DNA from: Alphaproteobacteria bacterium MarineAlpha5_Bin12
GTDB taxonomy: Bacteria; Pseudomonadota; Alphaproteobacteria; HIMB59; GCA-002718135
Direction of reading: 5' to 3'
Length of the DNA stretch: 64,000 nucleotides
NCBI GenBank assembly: GCA_002937855.1
Contig: PTKS01000002.1
Coordinates: 158,456-222,455 of the forward strand
A model generated the notes under the pieces. That model saw only the letters and a list, made by a program, of their open reading frames with translations, ran no database searches and was not told the origin of the DNA. Every line of letters starts with the position of its first letter. The first letter of the stretch is position 1. The translations under genes and the position numbers were made by a program. Below, piece after piece: positions 39,908 through 49,444 of the stretch.

Positions 39908-40497
39908 TATTATTTAGATTAATTCTTATCACTCTATTTATCTATTCTTGTGTACCATACGAAAATGAAAAAAAATTAAAAACTAATAAAGATTTAATTA
40001 ATATTGAAGAAAATAATAAAAATGAATTTCCTTTTTATTATATTGGAGAACCATATTTTATTGATGATGTTAAATATACTCCTAAAGAAAATTATGATTA
40101 CAACGAAAAGGGAAGGGCAGTTTATTTTGGTAAAATACATCATGGAAAAAAAACAATTAATAATGAAATTATTAATATTTCTGAATTAATTGCTTCTCAC
40201 AAAACATTACCTTTACCAAGTGTTGTAAAAGTTACTAATCTAGAAAATAACATTTCTATAATATTAAGAGTAAATAATAGAACTCCTATTGGTAATTCTG
40301 AAATTATTTCAGTTTCCATGCAAGCAGCAAAATTATTAGGTTTTTATGAAAAAAAATTTACTAATGTAGAAGTAGTTATTTTACCCGAAGAAAGTAAACA
40401 ATTAATGTTAGTTTCTCAAAGTATTAATTCGGATCTAAATTTAGATACTATTACTGCCGCTCCAACAGATGAAGTTATAATAAATAATATTGAATAA
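39904..40497 (+). CDS. rlpA: RlpA-like septal-ring lipoprotein with altered catalytic site
   Basis: This 197-residue protein has a lipoprotein signal (LFIYSC, lipid-modified C16) and a double-psi beta-barrel domain (about residues 67-170) matching RlpA: GKKTINNE, ASHKTLPLPSVVKVTNL and LRVNNRTPI. Active RlpA lytic transglycosylases carry Glu, His and Asp at the active site. E88 and H99 are present, but the Asp of VNDRGP is N125 in VNNRTP. The C-terminal SPOR domain of longer RlpA proteins is absent. It may bind rather than cleave glycan. Confidence 0.85.
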   Translation: MILFRLILITLFIYSCVPYENEKKLKTNKDLINIEENNKNEFPFYYIGEPYFIDDVKYTPKENYDYNEKGRAVYFGKIHHGKKTINNEIINISELIASHKTLPLPSVVKVTNLENNISIILRVNNRTPIGNSEIISVSMQAAKLLGFYEKKFTNVEVVILPEESKQLMLVSQSINSDLNLDTITAAPTDEVIINNIE

Positions 40498-40578
40498 AAC
40501 TAAATTAAAATCTATAAAAACATGATAGATAAATTTATGAACATAAAATAACCACAAAAATTAACTAATTATAAACTT

Positions 40579-41709
40579 ATGAAACATTTTTTTCTTATTC
40601 TGATATTTACTTTTTTTAATATTTCTAATCTTTCTGCATTAAATTCCATAGCTACTCACGCAATTATTTATGATTATCAAACAAATGAAATTTTATATGA
40701 AAAAAATGCTTTTGAAAAAACACCACCAGCAAGTACTACAAAAATACTAACTTCATATATAGTTTTTGATCAAATTAAAAAAGGTAATCTTAAATTAAAT
40801 GATAAATTTAGAGTAAGTGAAAAAGCGTATAAAAAAGGCGGATCAAGTATGTTTCTTGAAATTAATTCAATGGTAACAGTAGAAGATTTATTATATGGAA
40901 TTATTGTTCAAAGTGGAAATGATGCATCAATTGTTGTTGCTGAAAATATTTCTGGTTCAGAAAGAGCCTTTACTGATTTAATGAATGAATATGCAACAAA
41001 AATTGGAATGAAAAATTCAAATTTTGTCAATTCAAGTGGCTGGCCTCATCCACTTCATTATAGCACAATGTATGATTTAGCAGTTTTATCAAAAGCTATA
41101 ATTAGAGATTTTCCAGATATGTATAAAATGTATTCTGAAAAAGAATTTACTTATAATAATATTACCCAACCTAACAGAAATTCTTTATTAGAACTTTATG
41201 AAGGAACAGATGGTCTAAAAACAGGATATGTTAAAGATAGTGGTTATGGAATTGTTGTTTCAACTTTAAAAAAAAATAGAAGGATAATTATAGCTGTAAA
41301 TGGACTAGAATCTAGAAAAAGTAGAGTGATAGAATCAGAAAGATTGTTAAATTGGGCTTTCAGAAATACAAAACTTGAAACGTTATTTAAAAAAGGTGAA
41401 GTAGTTAAAAAAACAGATGTTTGGCTTGGAACTAAAAATCAAATTGATTTAATTGTAGGTCAAGATATTCTAACAACATTAAAATCTGAGCAAAAAGATT
41501 CTATTGATACTAAAATAATATATGACAAGCCTATTGAAGCACCTATTCTAAAGAACCAAGAAATAGGAAAAATTATAATTGAAATTAAAGATAAAGATAC
41601 TTTAGAATTTCCACTATATGCGAAAGATTCAATTAAAAAAATAAATCCATTATTTAGAGTCTTTTCTGCAATTAGATATTTAATTTTTGGCAACATTAAT
41701 AATGATTAA
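40579..41709 (+). CDS. dacA: D-alanyl-D-alanine carboxypeptidase (PBP5/6 type)
   Basis: This 376-residue serine peptidase trims pentapeptide side chains of peptidoglycan. There is a signal peptide to about residue 20. Active-site motifs are S52-T-T-K55, S112-G-N, and K214-T-G, in the right order and spacing. The C-terminal beta domain (about 275-350) and a last amphipathic or hydrophobic segment for membrane contact are present. Its 3' end overlaps tmk by 8 bases. Confidence 0.94.
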   Translation: MKHFFLILIFTFFNISNLSALNSIATHAIIYDYQTNEILYEKNAFEKTPPASTTKILTSYIVFDQIKKGNLKLNDKFRVSEKAYKKGGSSMFLEINSMVTVEDLLYGIIVQSGNDASIVVAENISGSERAFTDLMNEYATKIGMKNSNFVNSSGWPHPLHYSTMYDLAVLSKAIIRDFPDMYKMYSEKEFTYNNITQPNRNSLLELYEGTDGLKTGYVKDSGYGIVVSTLKKNRRIIIAVNGLESRKSRVIESERLLNWAFRNTKLETLFKKGEVVKKTDVWLGTKNQIDLIVGQDILTTLKSEQKDSIDTKIIYDKPIEAPILKNQEIGKIIIEIKDKDTLEFPLYAKDSIKKINPLFRVFSAIRYLIFGNINND

Positions 41710-42358
41710 AACAAAAGGTTTCTTCATAACTTTTGAAGGAGGTGAGGCTTCAGGTAAAACCACACAAATAAAAAAGTTAAAAAATTGGTTACAAAAAAAT
41801 AAGATTCCTTCATTAATTACTCGTGAACCAGGAGGAACTAAAATAGCAGAATATTTAAGAAAAATAATTTTATCAAAAAAGGAAAATGTTAGTATTAATA
41901 TGGAAGTTTTATTATTGATGACTTCAAGACTTGATCATTTAAATAAAGTAATTATACCAGCATTAAATAACAATAAGATAGTCATATGTGATCGTTATGT
42001 TGATTCAACAGCTATATATCAAGGATATTACAATAAATTTGGTGTTCAAAAAATTTATCAACTCCATAAATTATTATTAAATAATTTTTTACCTAATTTA
42101 ACTTTTGTATTTAATAACAATCCAAATATTGCAAAAAAACGTCTCTTAAAAAGGAAAAATAAGAATAAATATGATAAAGTTGATTATAAGTTCAATAATA
42201 AAATTAATTCTGCCTTCATTAAACTTGCAAAGAAAAACTCTAGATTTATAATTATCGATGCTACTCTTTCTATTAATGAGATTCATGATATAATAATATC
42301 TTATCTTATAAATAAAAAGTCTTTAAATGAATTTAAAAAATCAAAATATAATAAATGA
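41702..42358 (+). CDS. tmk: Thymidylate kinase
   Basis: This 218-residue kinase makes dTDP from dTMP. The P-loop is FEGGEASGKTTQ, the DRY motif is CDRYVDSTAIYQGY, and the LID region is lysine-rich. The ATG overlapping the dacA stop is preferred over a TTG five codons earlier, since it matches the usual distance to the P-loop. It overlaps holB by 32 bases. Confidence 0.95.
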   Translation: MIKTKGFFITFEGGEASGKTTQIKKLKNWLQKNKIPSLITREPGGTKIAEYLRKIILSKKENVSINMEVLLLMTSRLDHLNKVIIPALNNNKIVICDRYVDSTAIYQGYYNKFGVQKIYQLHKLLLNNFLPNLTFVFNNNPNIAKKRLLKRKNKNKYDKVDYKFNNKINSAFIKLAKKNSRFIIIDATLSINEIHDIIISYLINKKSLNEFKKSKYNK

Positions 42359-43316
42359 ATATTTAGGAAATAAAGAATTAATTAATAATTTATTTAACCA
42401 ATTAAAAAAAAATACCCTTCAAAATTCTATTTTATTATTTGGTAATAGGGGAATTGGTAAAGCTACATTAGCATATATTATTTTTAAAAAATTTTTTAAT
42501 ATTGAAACAGAAAAAAATATACATGAATTTTTACATCCAAATTTCCATTATCTTTCAAGAATTTTTGATTCATCAAAAAATGATTTTAAAAAAAATATTT
42601 CAATTGATCAAATAAGATTGTGCAATGACTACATAAAGTTAACAAGTTTAAATGATCAACCAAGAATTATTCTTGTTGACTCTATTGATGAATTTAATTT
42701 AAATGCATCTAATTCATTATTAAAAATTTTAGAAGAACCCCCTAAAAATGTATATTTCTTTTTAATTTCTCATCAAATTAATTTAATACTTCCAACTATA
42801 AAATCTAGATGTATTAAATATAATGTAAAAGAACCCGATTTTTCTACTTTTAACAAAATAATTAGAATAAATTATCCTGAAATTTCTCAATTAGAAGTTA
42901 AAGATTTGTTTTATTTAACAAGTGCATCACCAGGTAATGCAATAAATTTTATAAATTATAATTTTACTAATATTAAGGATGAAATTATAAGTATATTATT
43001 GAATAAAAAACTTTTAAATAATGATTTAATTAATTTTTCAAATAATATTTATAAAAATAATGATCAATACATGATTTTTATTTATTTATTTAAATTTATT
43101 CTTTTAAACATTATTAAATGCCAAAATAATATTTATGATTACAATGAATTATCTTTTAAAAATGAAATAATAGAACTGTCTCAATGTTTCTCTCATGATA
43201 GAATCGATGATATAGTGGATTATTTGGATGAAAATGAAAATTTAATAAATATATATAATTTGGATAAAAAAATATTTATTATTAATTGCTTTTCAAAATT
43301 ATTAAAAAAACAATGA
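42327..43316 (+). CDS. holB: DNA polymerase III delta-prime subunit
   Basis: This 329-residue clamp-loader subunit has an AAA+ N-terminal domain with LLFGNRGIGKATLAYIIFKKF (P-loop), an IILVDSIDEFNLNASNSLLKILEEPP block (Walker B and delta-prime signature), and sensor 1 in IKSRCIKYNV. The C-terminal collar domain is diverged. Context between tmk and metG is the standard one. It ends with TGA overlapping the metG ATG. Confidence 0.9.
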   Translation: MNLKNQNIINEYLGNKELINNLFNQLKKNTLQNSILLFGNRGIGKATLAYIIFKKFFNIETEKNIHEFLHPNFHYLSRIFDSSKNDFKKNISIDQIRLCNDYIKLTSLNDQPRIILVDSIDEFNLNASNSLLKILEEPPKNVYFFLISHQINLILPTIKSRCIKYNVKEPDFSTFNKIIRINYPEISQLEVKDLFYLTSASPGNAINFINYNFTNIKDEIISILLNKKLLNNDLINFSNNIYKNNDQYMIFIYLFKFILLNIIKCQNNIYDYNELSFKNEIIELSQCFSHDRIDDIVDYLDENENLINIYNLDKKIFIINCFSKLLKKQ

Positions 43317-44833
43317 AAAATTATTATATAACAACACCAATTTATTATTGCAATGATTTGCCTCATCTCGGACATGCGTATACAAATATAGCATGTGATA
43401 TACTTGCTCGTTATCATAGACTCGATAATAAAAATGTTTATTTTTTAACTGGTACTGATGAACATGGTCAGAAAGTCGAACAATCTGCAAAATCTAAAAA
43501 TACTTCAACAAAAGAATTAACTGATAGAATGTCAAAAAATTTTTTGGATTTAACTAAAATTTTAAACTGTACTAATAATGATTTCATAAGAACAACAGAA
43601 GAAAGACATAAAATTTCAGTTCATAAATTATGGAATATTTTATTAAAAAATGATCAAATTTATTTAGATAAATATAAGGGATGGTATTCAATAAGAGATG
43701 AAGCATTTTTTGATGAAAAAGAATTAAAAAAAATTAATTCTGAATATTATGCTCCTACAGGCGCCAAAGTTGAATGGATTGAAGAAGAAAGTTATTTTTT
43801 TAGGCTTTCTAATTGGACAGATAAACTAATAGAATTTTATAATAAAAATCCTGATTTTGTTGCCCCTGATACTAGATTCAATGAAGTAAAAAGTTTTGTT
43901 AAAAGTGGATTAAAAGATTTATCTATTTCAAGGACTACTTTTAATTGGGGTATACCTGTCCCAAATAATAACAATCATGTAATATATGTATGGTTAGATG
44001 CTCTTCAAAATTATTTATCAGCTTTAGAGTTTCCTGATACAGACTCTAAATTGTATAAAGATTTTTGGCCTGGCACTCACATTGTAGGTAAAGATATTTT
44101 AAGATTTCATAGCATTTATTGGCCAGCCTTTTTAATGGCAGCAAATTTACCACCTCCTTTAAGAATATACGCCCATGGTTGGTTTACTAATGAGGGAAAC
44201 AAAATTTCTAAAAGTCTGGGTAATGTTATTGATCCATTTCAAATAATTAATGAATTTGGTTTAGATGAGTTTAGATATTTTCTTTTTAGTCAAGTTCCTT
44301 TTGGTGATGATGGTGATTTTTCGATAAAAGCTCTAGTAAATAGAATTAATAATGATTTATCTAATGATTATGGAAATTTAGTTCAAAGAGTATGTTCTTT
44401 TATTTATAATAATTGTAATGGTGAAATTGAAATAATTGATAATCTAATCAATGAAGATGAAGATCTTTTAGAAAATAGTAATAATATCTTTAAATTTTAT
44501 AAAGAATGCATGGATAAGGATCAAATTGATAAAGCAATTAAATTTATTTTTAAACTAATTTCGTTAGCAAATATTTATGTTAATAACCAAGAACCTTGGA
44601 AATTAAAAAAAACAAATCCTAATAGAATGAAAAATGTTTTATCAATTTTAATAGAGATCATAAAAAGAATAGCTATTATGACTTTACCAATTATGCCAAA
44701 TAAATCACAAAAATTACTTTTATATTTAAATTTTGACTTTCAAAATATAAATTTTGATAATTACAAAGTTATTTTCAAAAATCAGATAAAAATTGAAAAA
44801 CCTTATCCATTATTTCCAAAATATGAAAAATAA
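43313..44833 (+). CDS. metG: Methionyl-tRNA synthetase
   Basis: This 506-residue class I synthetase charges initiator and elongator tRNA-Met. The HIGH motif is in YYCNDLPHLGHAYTN, and the KMSKS-type motif is KISKSLGNVIDPF. The zinc-binding insertion is of the short type without the cysteine knuckles. The C-terminal dimerisation domain is absent, as in other alphaproteobacteria. The ATG is within ATGA overlapping the holB stop. Confidence 0.96.
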   Translation: MKNYYITTPIYYCNDLPHLGHAYTNIACDILARYHRLDNKNVYFLTGTDEHGQKVEQSAKSKNTSTKELTDRMSKNFLDLTKILNCTNNDFIRTTEERHKISVHKLWNILLKNDQIYLDKYKGWYSIRDEAFFDEKELKKINSEYYAPTGAKVEWIEEESYFFRLSNWTDKLIEFYNKNPDFVAPDTRFNEVKSFVKSGLKDLSISRTTFNWGIPVPNNNNHVIYVWLDALQNYLSALEFPDTDSKLYKDFWPGTHIVGKDILRFHSIYWPAFLMAANLPPPLRIYAHGWFTNEGNKISKSLGNVIDPFQIINEFGLDEFRYFLFSQVPFGDDGDFSIKALVNRINNDLSNDYGNLVQRVCSFIYNNCNGEIEIIDNLINEDEDLLENSNNIFKFYKECMDKDQIDKAIKFIFKLISLANIYVNNQEPWKLKKTNPNRMKNVLSILIEIIKRIAIMTLPIMPNKSQKLLLYLNFDFQNINFDNYKVIFKNQIKIEKPYPLFPKYEK

Positions 44834-45630
44834 TGTTTGTCGATTCACATGCACATTTAGACAAAGATATTTCTTCAACAAATATTAACAATATTGTAAA
44901 AAATTCAAATAAAAATAATGTATCATCAATATTAAGTATTAATACGAAAATTTCTGAATTTGATAAACTTTACAAATTAATAAAAAATTATAACTCAATA
45001 TGGTGTTCGGTAGGAGAACATCCATGTAATATTAGAAAAGATTTTATACCTTCTAAAGATCTAATTCTATCAAAAATAAATAAAAAAGTTATTGGAATAG
45101 GTGAAACAGGGATAGATTTATATTACTCAAAAAATAATATTGATTTTCAAATAGAATCTTTAATGAATCATATTGATGCTTCTATAGAATCAAATTTACC
45201 AATAATTATTCATATGCGAGATTCAGAAAATGAATTAATGGAAATATTATGTAAAGAAAACCATAAAAATAAATTAAAATTAGTTATGCATTGTTTTCTT
45301 GGTTCAAAAGAATTACTAAATAAATGTTTAGATCAAGATTTTTATATTTCAATATCAGGAATTGTAACATTTAAAAAATCATTTGATTTACAAAATTTAA
45401 TTAAAGATATACCCTTGAATAGACTATTAATAGAAACAGACTCTCCTTTTTTAAGTCCAGTACCATATAGAGGTAAACAAAATGAACCATCTTATATCAT
45501 TCATACTGCTGATTACATATCTTCCATATTAGGCATTGATATTTCAATTATAGCAAATACAACATCAGATAATTTTTATAATCTCTTTAGTAAAGCTAAA
45601 AAATATGAGAAAATACACTATGAAAGTTAG
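44833..45630 (+). CDS. TatD-family metal-dependent hydrolase
   Basis: This 265-residue TIM-barrel hydrolase has metal ligands visible in FVDSHAHLD, GIGETGIDLYY, IIHMRDS, MHCF and LLIETDSPFLSP. Family members are DNases or D-aminoacyl-tRNA deacylases; the cellular role here is not fixed. It shares one base with metG and overlaps the next gene by 11 bases. Confidence 0.92.
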   Translation: MFVDSHAHLDKDISSTNINNIVKNSNKNNVSSILSINTKISEFDKLYKLIKNYNSIWCSVGEHPCNIRKDFIPSKDLILSKINKKVIGIGETGIDLYYSKNNIDFQIESLMNHIDASIESNLPIIIHMRDSENELMEILCKENHKNKLKLVMHCFLGSKELLNKCLDQDFYISISGIVTFKKSFDLQNLIKDIPLNRLLIETDSPFLSPVPYRGKQNEPSYIIHTADYISSILGIDISIIANTTSDNFYNLFSKAKKYEKIHYES

Positions 45631-46372
45631 AATATTAGGTTGTGGTAGTAGTTTCGGAGTTCCTCTGATAGGTAATAAATTTGGAAAATGTGATCCAAAT
45701 AATGATAAAAATTTTAGAACAAGACCATCTATTTTAATTAGCCATAATGATAAAAATATATTAATTGATTCAGGTCCAGATTTAAGAAATCAACTACTTA
45801 AAGCTAAATGCAACAATATCAATGCTGTATTATATACCCACCAACATGCTGATCATATACACGGAATTAATGATTTACGAGCTTTAAGTTTGAATATTAA
45901 TAAAAAAATTCCTGCTTGGGGATCGCAAGAAACTATTAATTATTTATTAAGTAATTTTAATTATATTTTTAAGGATTCAAAAAATTATGAATCAATTATG
46001 GAAACAAACATAATTAAAGATCGATTCAAAATAGAAGATTTAAATATTCAATCTTTTCAACATAATCATGGTAAAATTGATTGCACGACATACATTTTAG
46101 ATAATTTTGCATACACAACAGATATAAAAAAATTTTATGATGATTCTATTGATAAACTAAAAGGTATAAAAAAATGGATAGTAGGTTGTTTGAGAATGGA
46201 CGAACATCCAAGTCATGCAAGTTTTGAACAGATTATAGATTATGTTAAATATATTAAGCCTGAAAAAACATATTTAACACATATGACTGCTTTATTAGAT
46301 TATGAAACATTAAAAAAAGATTGCCCTATTAATGTAGAACCTGCATATGATAATTTGTTATTCGAGGTCTAA
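45620..46372 (+). CDS. MBL-fold metallohydrolase (PhnP-like)
   Basis: This 250-residue metallo-beta-lactamase-fold phosphodiesterase-type enzyme has GCGSSFGVPLIG at the N terminus, as in PhnP and related proteins. The metal motif is H74-Q-H76-A-D78-H79, with additional ligands in FQHNHG, YTTD and LTHM. The start is the ATG inside the tatD 3' end. It follows metG-tatD, a conserved trio in alphaproteobacteria. A phosphonate role is unlikely, as no phn genes are near. Confidence 0.88.
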   Translation: MKVRILGCGSSFGVPLIGNKFGKCDPNNDKNFRTRPSILISHNDKNILIDSGPDLRNQLLKAKCNNINAVLYTHQHADHIHGINDLRALSLNINKKIPAWGSQETINYLLSNFNYIFKDSKNYESIMETNIIKDRFKIEDLNIQSFQHNHGKIDCTTYILDNFAYTTDIKKFYDDSIDKLKGIKKWIVGCLRMDEHPSHASFEQIIDYVKYIKPEKTYLTHMTALLDYETLKKDCPINVEPAYDNLLFEV

Positions 46373-46375
46373 GTT

Positions 46376-47356
46376 ATGAAAAATATTCTTATTTTTTCAA
46401 ATAGAGAACAAATTGGAGATGGAATAATTAAATTACCTTTTGTACATGAATTAAAAGTTAGATTTCCAAATTCAAAAATAACCTGGGTAACAAATTCGGG
46501 AAAAACAGTATATAATAATCTGATTAAAAATATTGCTTCACAATATATAGATGAATTTTATGAAACTGTACCTTTGTTATCTTTTTTTCTTAGAAAGAAA
46601 AATATAAATTATAATCTAAATCAAAAATTTGATATAATCATTGATACTCAAAAAGCTGTGATAAGATCTTTAGCTCTAAGATTCTTAAAATCTGATATTT
46701 TTATCTCATCTTCAGCAAATTGGATATTTTCTGATGTGAAACCCCCAAAAAAAAATAAGATTAAAAACAATTATTATCTTAATGATCTTTTTTTTATGTT
46801 AGATTTAATATCCACAAATAATGAAAAAAATAATTTTATCTTAAATATTCCAGATAAACTACAAAACGAAGTCAACAAATTATTTGATAAAAATTTAAAA
46901 TATTTTGGTTATTCTCCAGGATCAGCAACTAAAGAAAGAATTTGGAAAATTGATAATTTTATTAAAGTAGCAAAATATTTTAATAATTTGAATTATATAC
47001 CTACATTTTTTTTGGGACCATTAGAAAAAGATTTAAAAAATATTATTTTAAAAGAAATTCCTAATGCTTTTTTTCCAGAAGATTCTATTAAATCTTACTC
47101 AGGACCTGAAGTTGTTATGGCAGCTTCAAAAAATATAGAATGTTCATTAGCTAATGATAGTGGAACTTCTCATATGTTATCTATTGGAACTAAATTTTTA
47201 ATTAAAATTATTGGCCCTTCATCAAGTAAATTTACTTCTAAAAAAGAAAATTTTCATATTATCGATTCAAAAGAATTTGGAACAAAAAATGTAAATATTA
47301 TTAAGCCTGAGTTTGTTATCAATTATATTGAAAAGAATATTTTAGCAAAAAATTAA
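46376..47356 (+). CDS. Glycosyltransferase family 9 (heptosyltransferase-like)
   Basis: This 326-residue GT-B fold protein has an N-terminal NREQIGDGIIKLPFVHELK segment that corresponds to the ADP-heptose transferase start. The C-terminal donor-binding half has FGYSPGSATKERIWKI and ANDSGTSHMLSIGTK. It probably adds a sugar to the lipopolysaccharide core or another envelope glycan. No other LPS genes are adjacent. Its stop shares a TTAA palindrome with the convergent class II aldolase gene. Confidence 0.82.
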   Translation: MKNILIFSNREQIGDGIIKLPFVHELKVRFPNSKITWVTNSGKTVYNNLIKNIASQYIDEFYETVPLLSFFLRKKNINYNLNQKFDIIIDTQKAVIRSLALRFLKSDIFISSSANWIFSDVKPPKKNKIKNNYYLNDLFFMLDLISTNNEKNNFILNIPDKLQNEVNKLFDKNLKYFGYSPGSATKERIWKIDNFIKVAKYFNNLNYIPTFFLGPLEKDLKNIILKEIPNAFFPEDSIKSYSGPEVVMAASKNIECSLANDSGTSHMLSIGTKFLIKIIGPSSSKFTSKKENFHIIDSKEFGTKNVNIIKPEFVINYIEKNILAKN

Positions 47357-48099
47357 TTTCTATATTGCGAACCTTTTTTATCTAATAGTCTTAATAATGA
47401 TGGCCATTCATGTAGGCCCAATTTAAATCTTTCATCATCATATTGACCTGCTGCATATTCCATAATGTTGTTGTTAGGAACATCGATTTTCATATTCATT
47501 GACATTACGTCAATTTGGTTCTTACATGCTTTGTCTAGATAGTACATTAACATAAAAGCTTCTGAAATTGTCTCTCCACATGTTAATAGACCATGATTTT
47601 TTAATATCATTGATTTATTTTTTCCTAGATTTTTTGCAAGTCTTTCACATTCATCTTTCTCTGTCGACATTCCTTCCCAAGGATGATAGCTAATTCGATT
47701 ATAAAATATTGCTGCATCTTGTATCATAGGTTTTAAACCTTCGTTTAAACAAGAAACTGCTAAACCAGATCTTGAGTGAGTATGCATAACGCATCTGATG
47801 TCTTCTCTATTTTTATGAATTGCGCTATGTATAATATAACCTGTGTCATTAATTTTATATTCACCATTAATTATTTTGCCATCTAAATTTACCTCAATAA
47901 GATTCGATGCTGTGACTTCATCATATCTGAGACCAAAAGGATTAATTAAAAATGTTTCTTTATTATCTTCAGTTCTAGCTGTTATATGATTCCAGATAAT
48001 ATCACTAAAACCAAAATGATCTGCTAAATGGTAAGAAGCAGCTAAATTTATTCTATTTGCCCATTCTTCATCAGAAAATTTATTTTTCAATTTATTCAT
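47353..48099 (-). CDS. Class II aldolase/adducin-family protein
   Basis: This 248-residue zinc-binding protein has metal ligands H106 and H108 in VMHTHSRSG and H169 in LKNHGLLTCG. The catalytic glutamate of true fuculose or rhamnulose aldolases is not evident: the segment before the ligands reads IIHSAIHKNRED, the version common in the adducin-like branch. It may be a decarboxylase, dehydratase or aldolase-like enzyme on a small hydroxy-acid. It is divergent from the HIBADH-like gene, 60 bases apart, which could mark a shared pathway. Confidence 0.82.
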   Translation of the reverse strand: MNKLKNKFSDEEWANRINLAASYHLADHFGFSDIIWNHITARTEDNKETFLINPFGLRYDEVTASNLIEVNLDGKIINGEYKINDTGYIIHSAIHKNREDIRCVMHTHSRSGLAVSCLNEGLKPMIQDAAIFYNRISYHPWEGMSTEKDECERLAKNLGKNKSMILKNHGLLTCGETISEAFMLMYYLDKACKNQIDVMSMNMKIDVPNNNIMEYAAGQYDDERFKLGLHEWPSLLRLLDKKGSQYRN

Positions 48100-48159
48100 T
48101 TATTTCATAATTTTTTAGTTTATCATAATTTATCAATTAATATCATTAAGGAGAAAATT

Positions 48160-49104
48160 ATGAAAGTTGGTTTTATTGGTTTGGGAAATGTTGGTAGTAA
48201 ATTAGCTAATACATTGTTAAAAAAAGATGTAGATTTAACTGTTTTAGATAAAAATAAAGAAATTTTAGATCAATTTAAAAAATCAGGTGCTAAAATTTCA
48301 AAAACTCCAAAAGATATAGCTAAAAATAATGAACTTATCATCACTTGTCTACCTTCACCTAAAATATCTTCCGAAGTTATAGAATCAAAAAATGGTATTA
48401 TTGAAGGTCTATCAAAAGGAAAGATATGGTTAGAAATGAGCACGACAGATTCTTCTGAAGTAATTAGATTAGGTAAAATATTTGAATCTCTTGAATGTTC
48501 ATCTTTAGATGCGCCTGTAAGTGGGGGTTGTCATAGAGCTGCTACTGGTAATATTTCAATATTTGTTGGCGGTAATAAAGATATTTTTAATTCAATTTTA
48601 CCAATATTAAGTATAATGGGTAAAGATATAATTTATACTGGCAAACTAGGATCCGCTTCAATTTTAAAAGTCATAACAAACTTTTTGGCAAGTACTCATT
48701 TAGTAGCATTAGGCGAAGCTTTGATGGTAGCAAAAAAATCTAATATTGATCTTGATGTAGCCTATAAGGCAATTAAATCATCTTCTGGAAATAGTTTTGT
48801 ACATGAAACAGAGAGCCAAGTAATTTTAAATGGTTCTTATAAAATTGATTTTACTATGGATTTAGTACTTAAAGATATTAACTTATTTAATGAACTTTCA
48901 AAATTATATAATATTCCTACTGAAATTTCTTCCTTATTAATAAAAATTTTCAATGAAGGAAGTTTAAAATATGGTAAAAGAGCTTGGTCATCTATGATTG
49001 TTAAAAGAATTGAAGATCATTGTAATGTTGATCTTAGAGCAAAAGGTTATCCAGCCGAATTGATTGATAAAGAAATTGAAAGTCAGGGAATACAAATAAA
49101 ATAA
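48160..49104 (+). CDS. NAD(P)-dependent oxidoreductase, 3-hydroxyisobutyrate dehydrogenase family
   Basis: This 314-residue beta-hydroxyacid dehydrogenase has the Rossmann motif GFIGLGNVGSKLANTL, substrate motif DAPVSGGCHRAATGNISIFVGG, and a catalytic-lysine helix SILKVITNFLAS. The family oxidises 3-hydroxyisobutyrate, tartronate semialdehyde or related hydroxy-acids. AAGGAG lies 6 bases before the ATG. It is divergent from the class II aldolase-like gene, and phhB follows after 1 base. Confidence 0.85.
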   Translation: MKVGFIGLGNVGSKLANTLLKKDVDLTVLDKNKEILDQFKKSGAKISKTPKDIAKNNELIITCLPSPKISSEVIESKNGIIEGLSKGKIWLEMSTTDSSEVIRLGKIFESLECSSLDAPVSGGCHRAATGNISIFVGGNKDIFNSILPILSIMGKDIIYTGKLGSASILKVITNFLASTHLVALGEALMVAKKSNIDLDVAYKAIKSSSGNSFVHETESQVILNGSYKIDFTMDLVLKDINLFNELSKLYNIPTEISSLLIKIFNEGSLKYGKRAWSSMIVKRIEDHCNVDLRAKGYPAELIDKEIESQGIQIK

Positions 49105-49105
49105 T

Positions 49106-49444
49106 ATGGTTAAAAATCAAAATTTTCATAAAAGAAAATGTTCACCTTGTAGTGGTAATACACCAAAATTAAATAAAGAAGAAGTATTGAAAAATATAAA
49201 TTCTTTAGATAATTGGGCAATTAATGATAATAATGAAATGATTTTTAAAAAATTTAAATTTAAAAATTTTAATTTATCTATAAATTTTGTTAACAAAGTT
49301 GGCGAATTAGCTGAATTAGAAGGCCATCACCCAGATATAAGTTTTGGCTATGGTTATTGTATGATTTTTATTCATACACATGCAATAAAAGGATTGTCCC
49401 TCAATGATTTTATTTTAGCATCTAAAATTGATAAAATAAGTTAA
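49106..49444 (+). CDS. phhB: Pterin-4a-carbinolamine dehydratase
   Basis: This 112-residue enzyme dehydrates 4a-hydroxytetrahydrobiopterin. The signature EGHHPDISFGYGYC followed by IFIHTHAIKGLSLNDFILASKID is diagnostic. The N-terminal 20 residues (KRKCSPCSG) are a cysteine-containing extension seen in some bacterial members. No phenylalanine hydroxylase is in the window. Its stop shares a TTAA palindrome with the convergent YbaK-like gene. Confidence 0.92.
   Translation: MVKNQNFHKRKCSPCSGNTPKLNKEEVLKNINSLDNWAINDNNEMIFKKFKFKNFNLSINFVNKVGELAELEGHHPDISFGYGYCMIFIHTHAIKGLSLNDFILASKIDKIS

Noticed and set aside
40004..40189. Plus-strand frame in another phase within the RlpA-like gene
   Set aside because: The translation is only K/I/M/L-rich low complexity, as expected from AT-rich sequence in a second frame.
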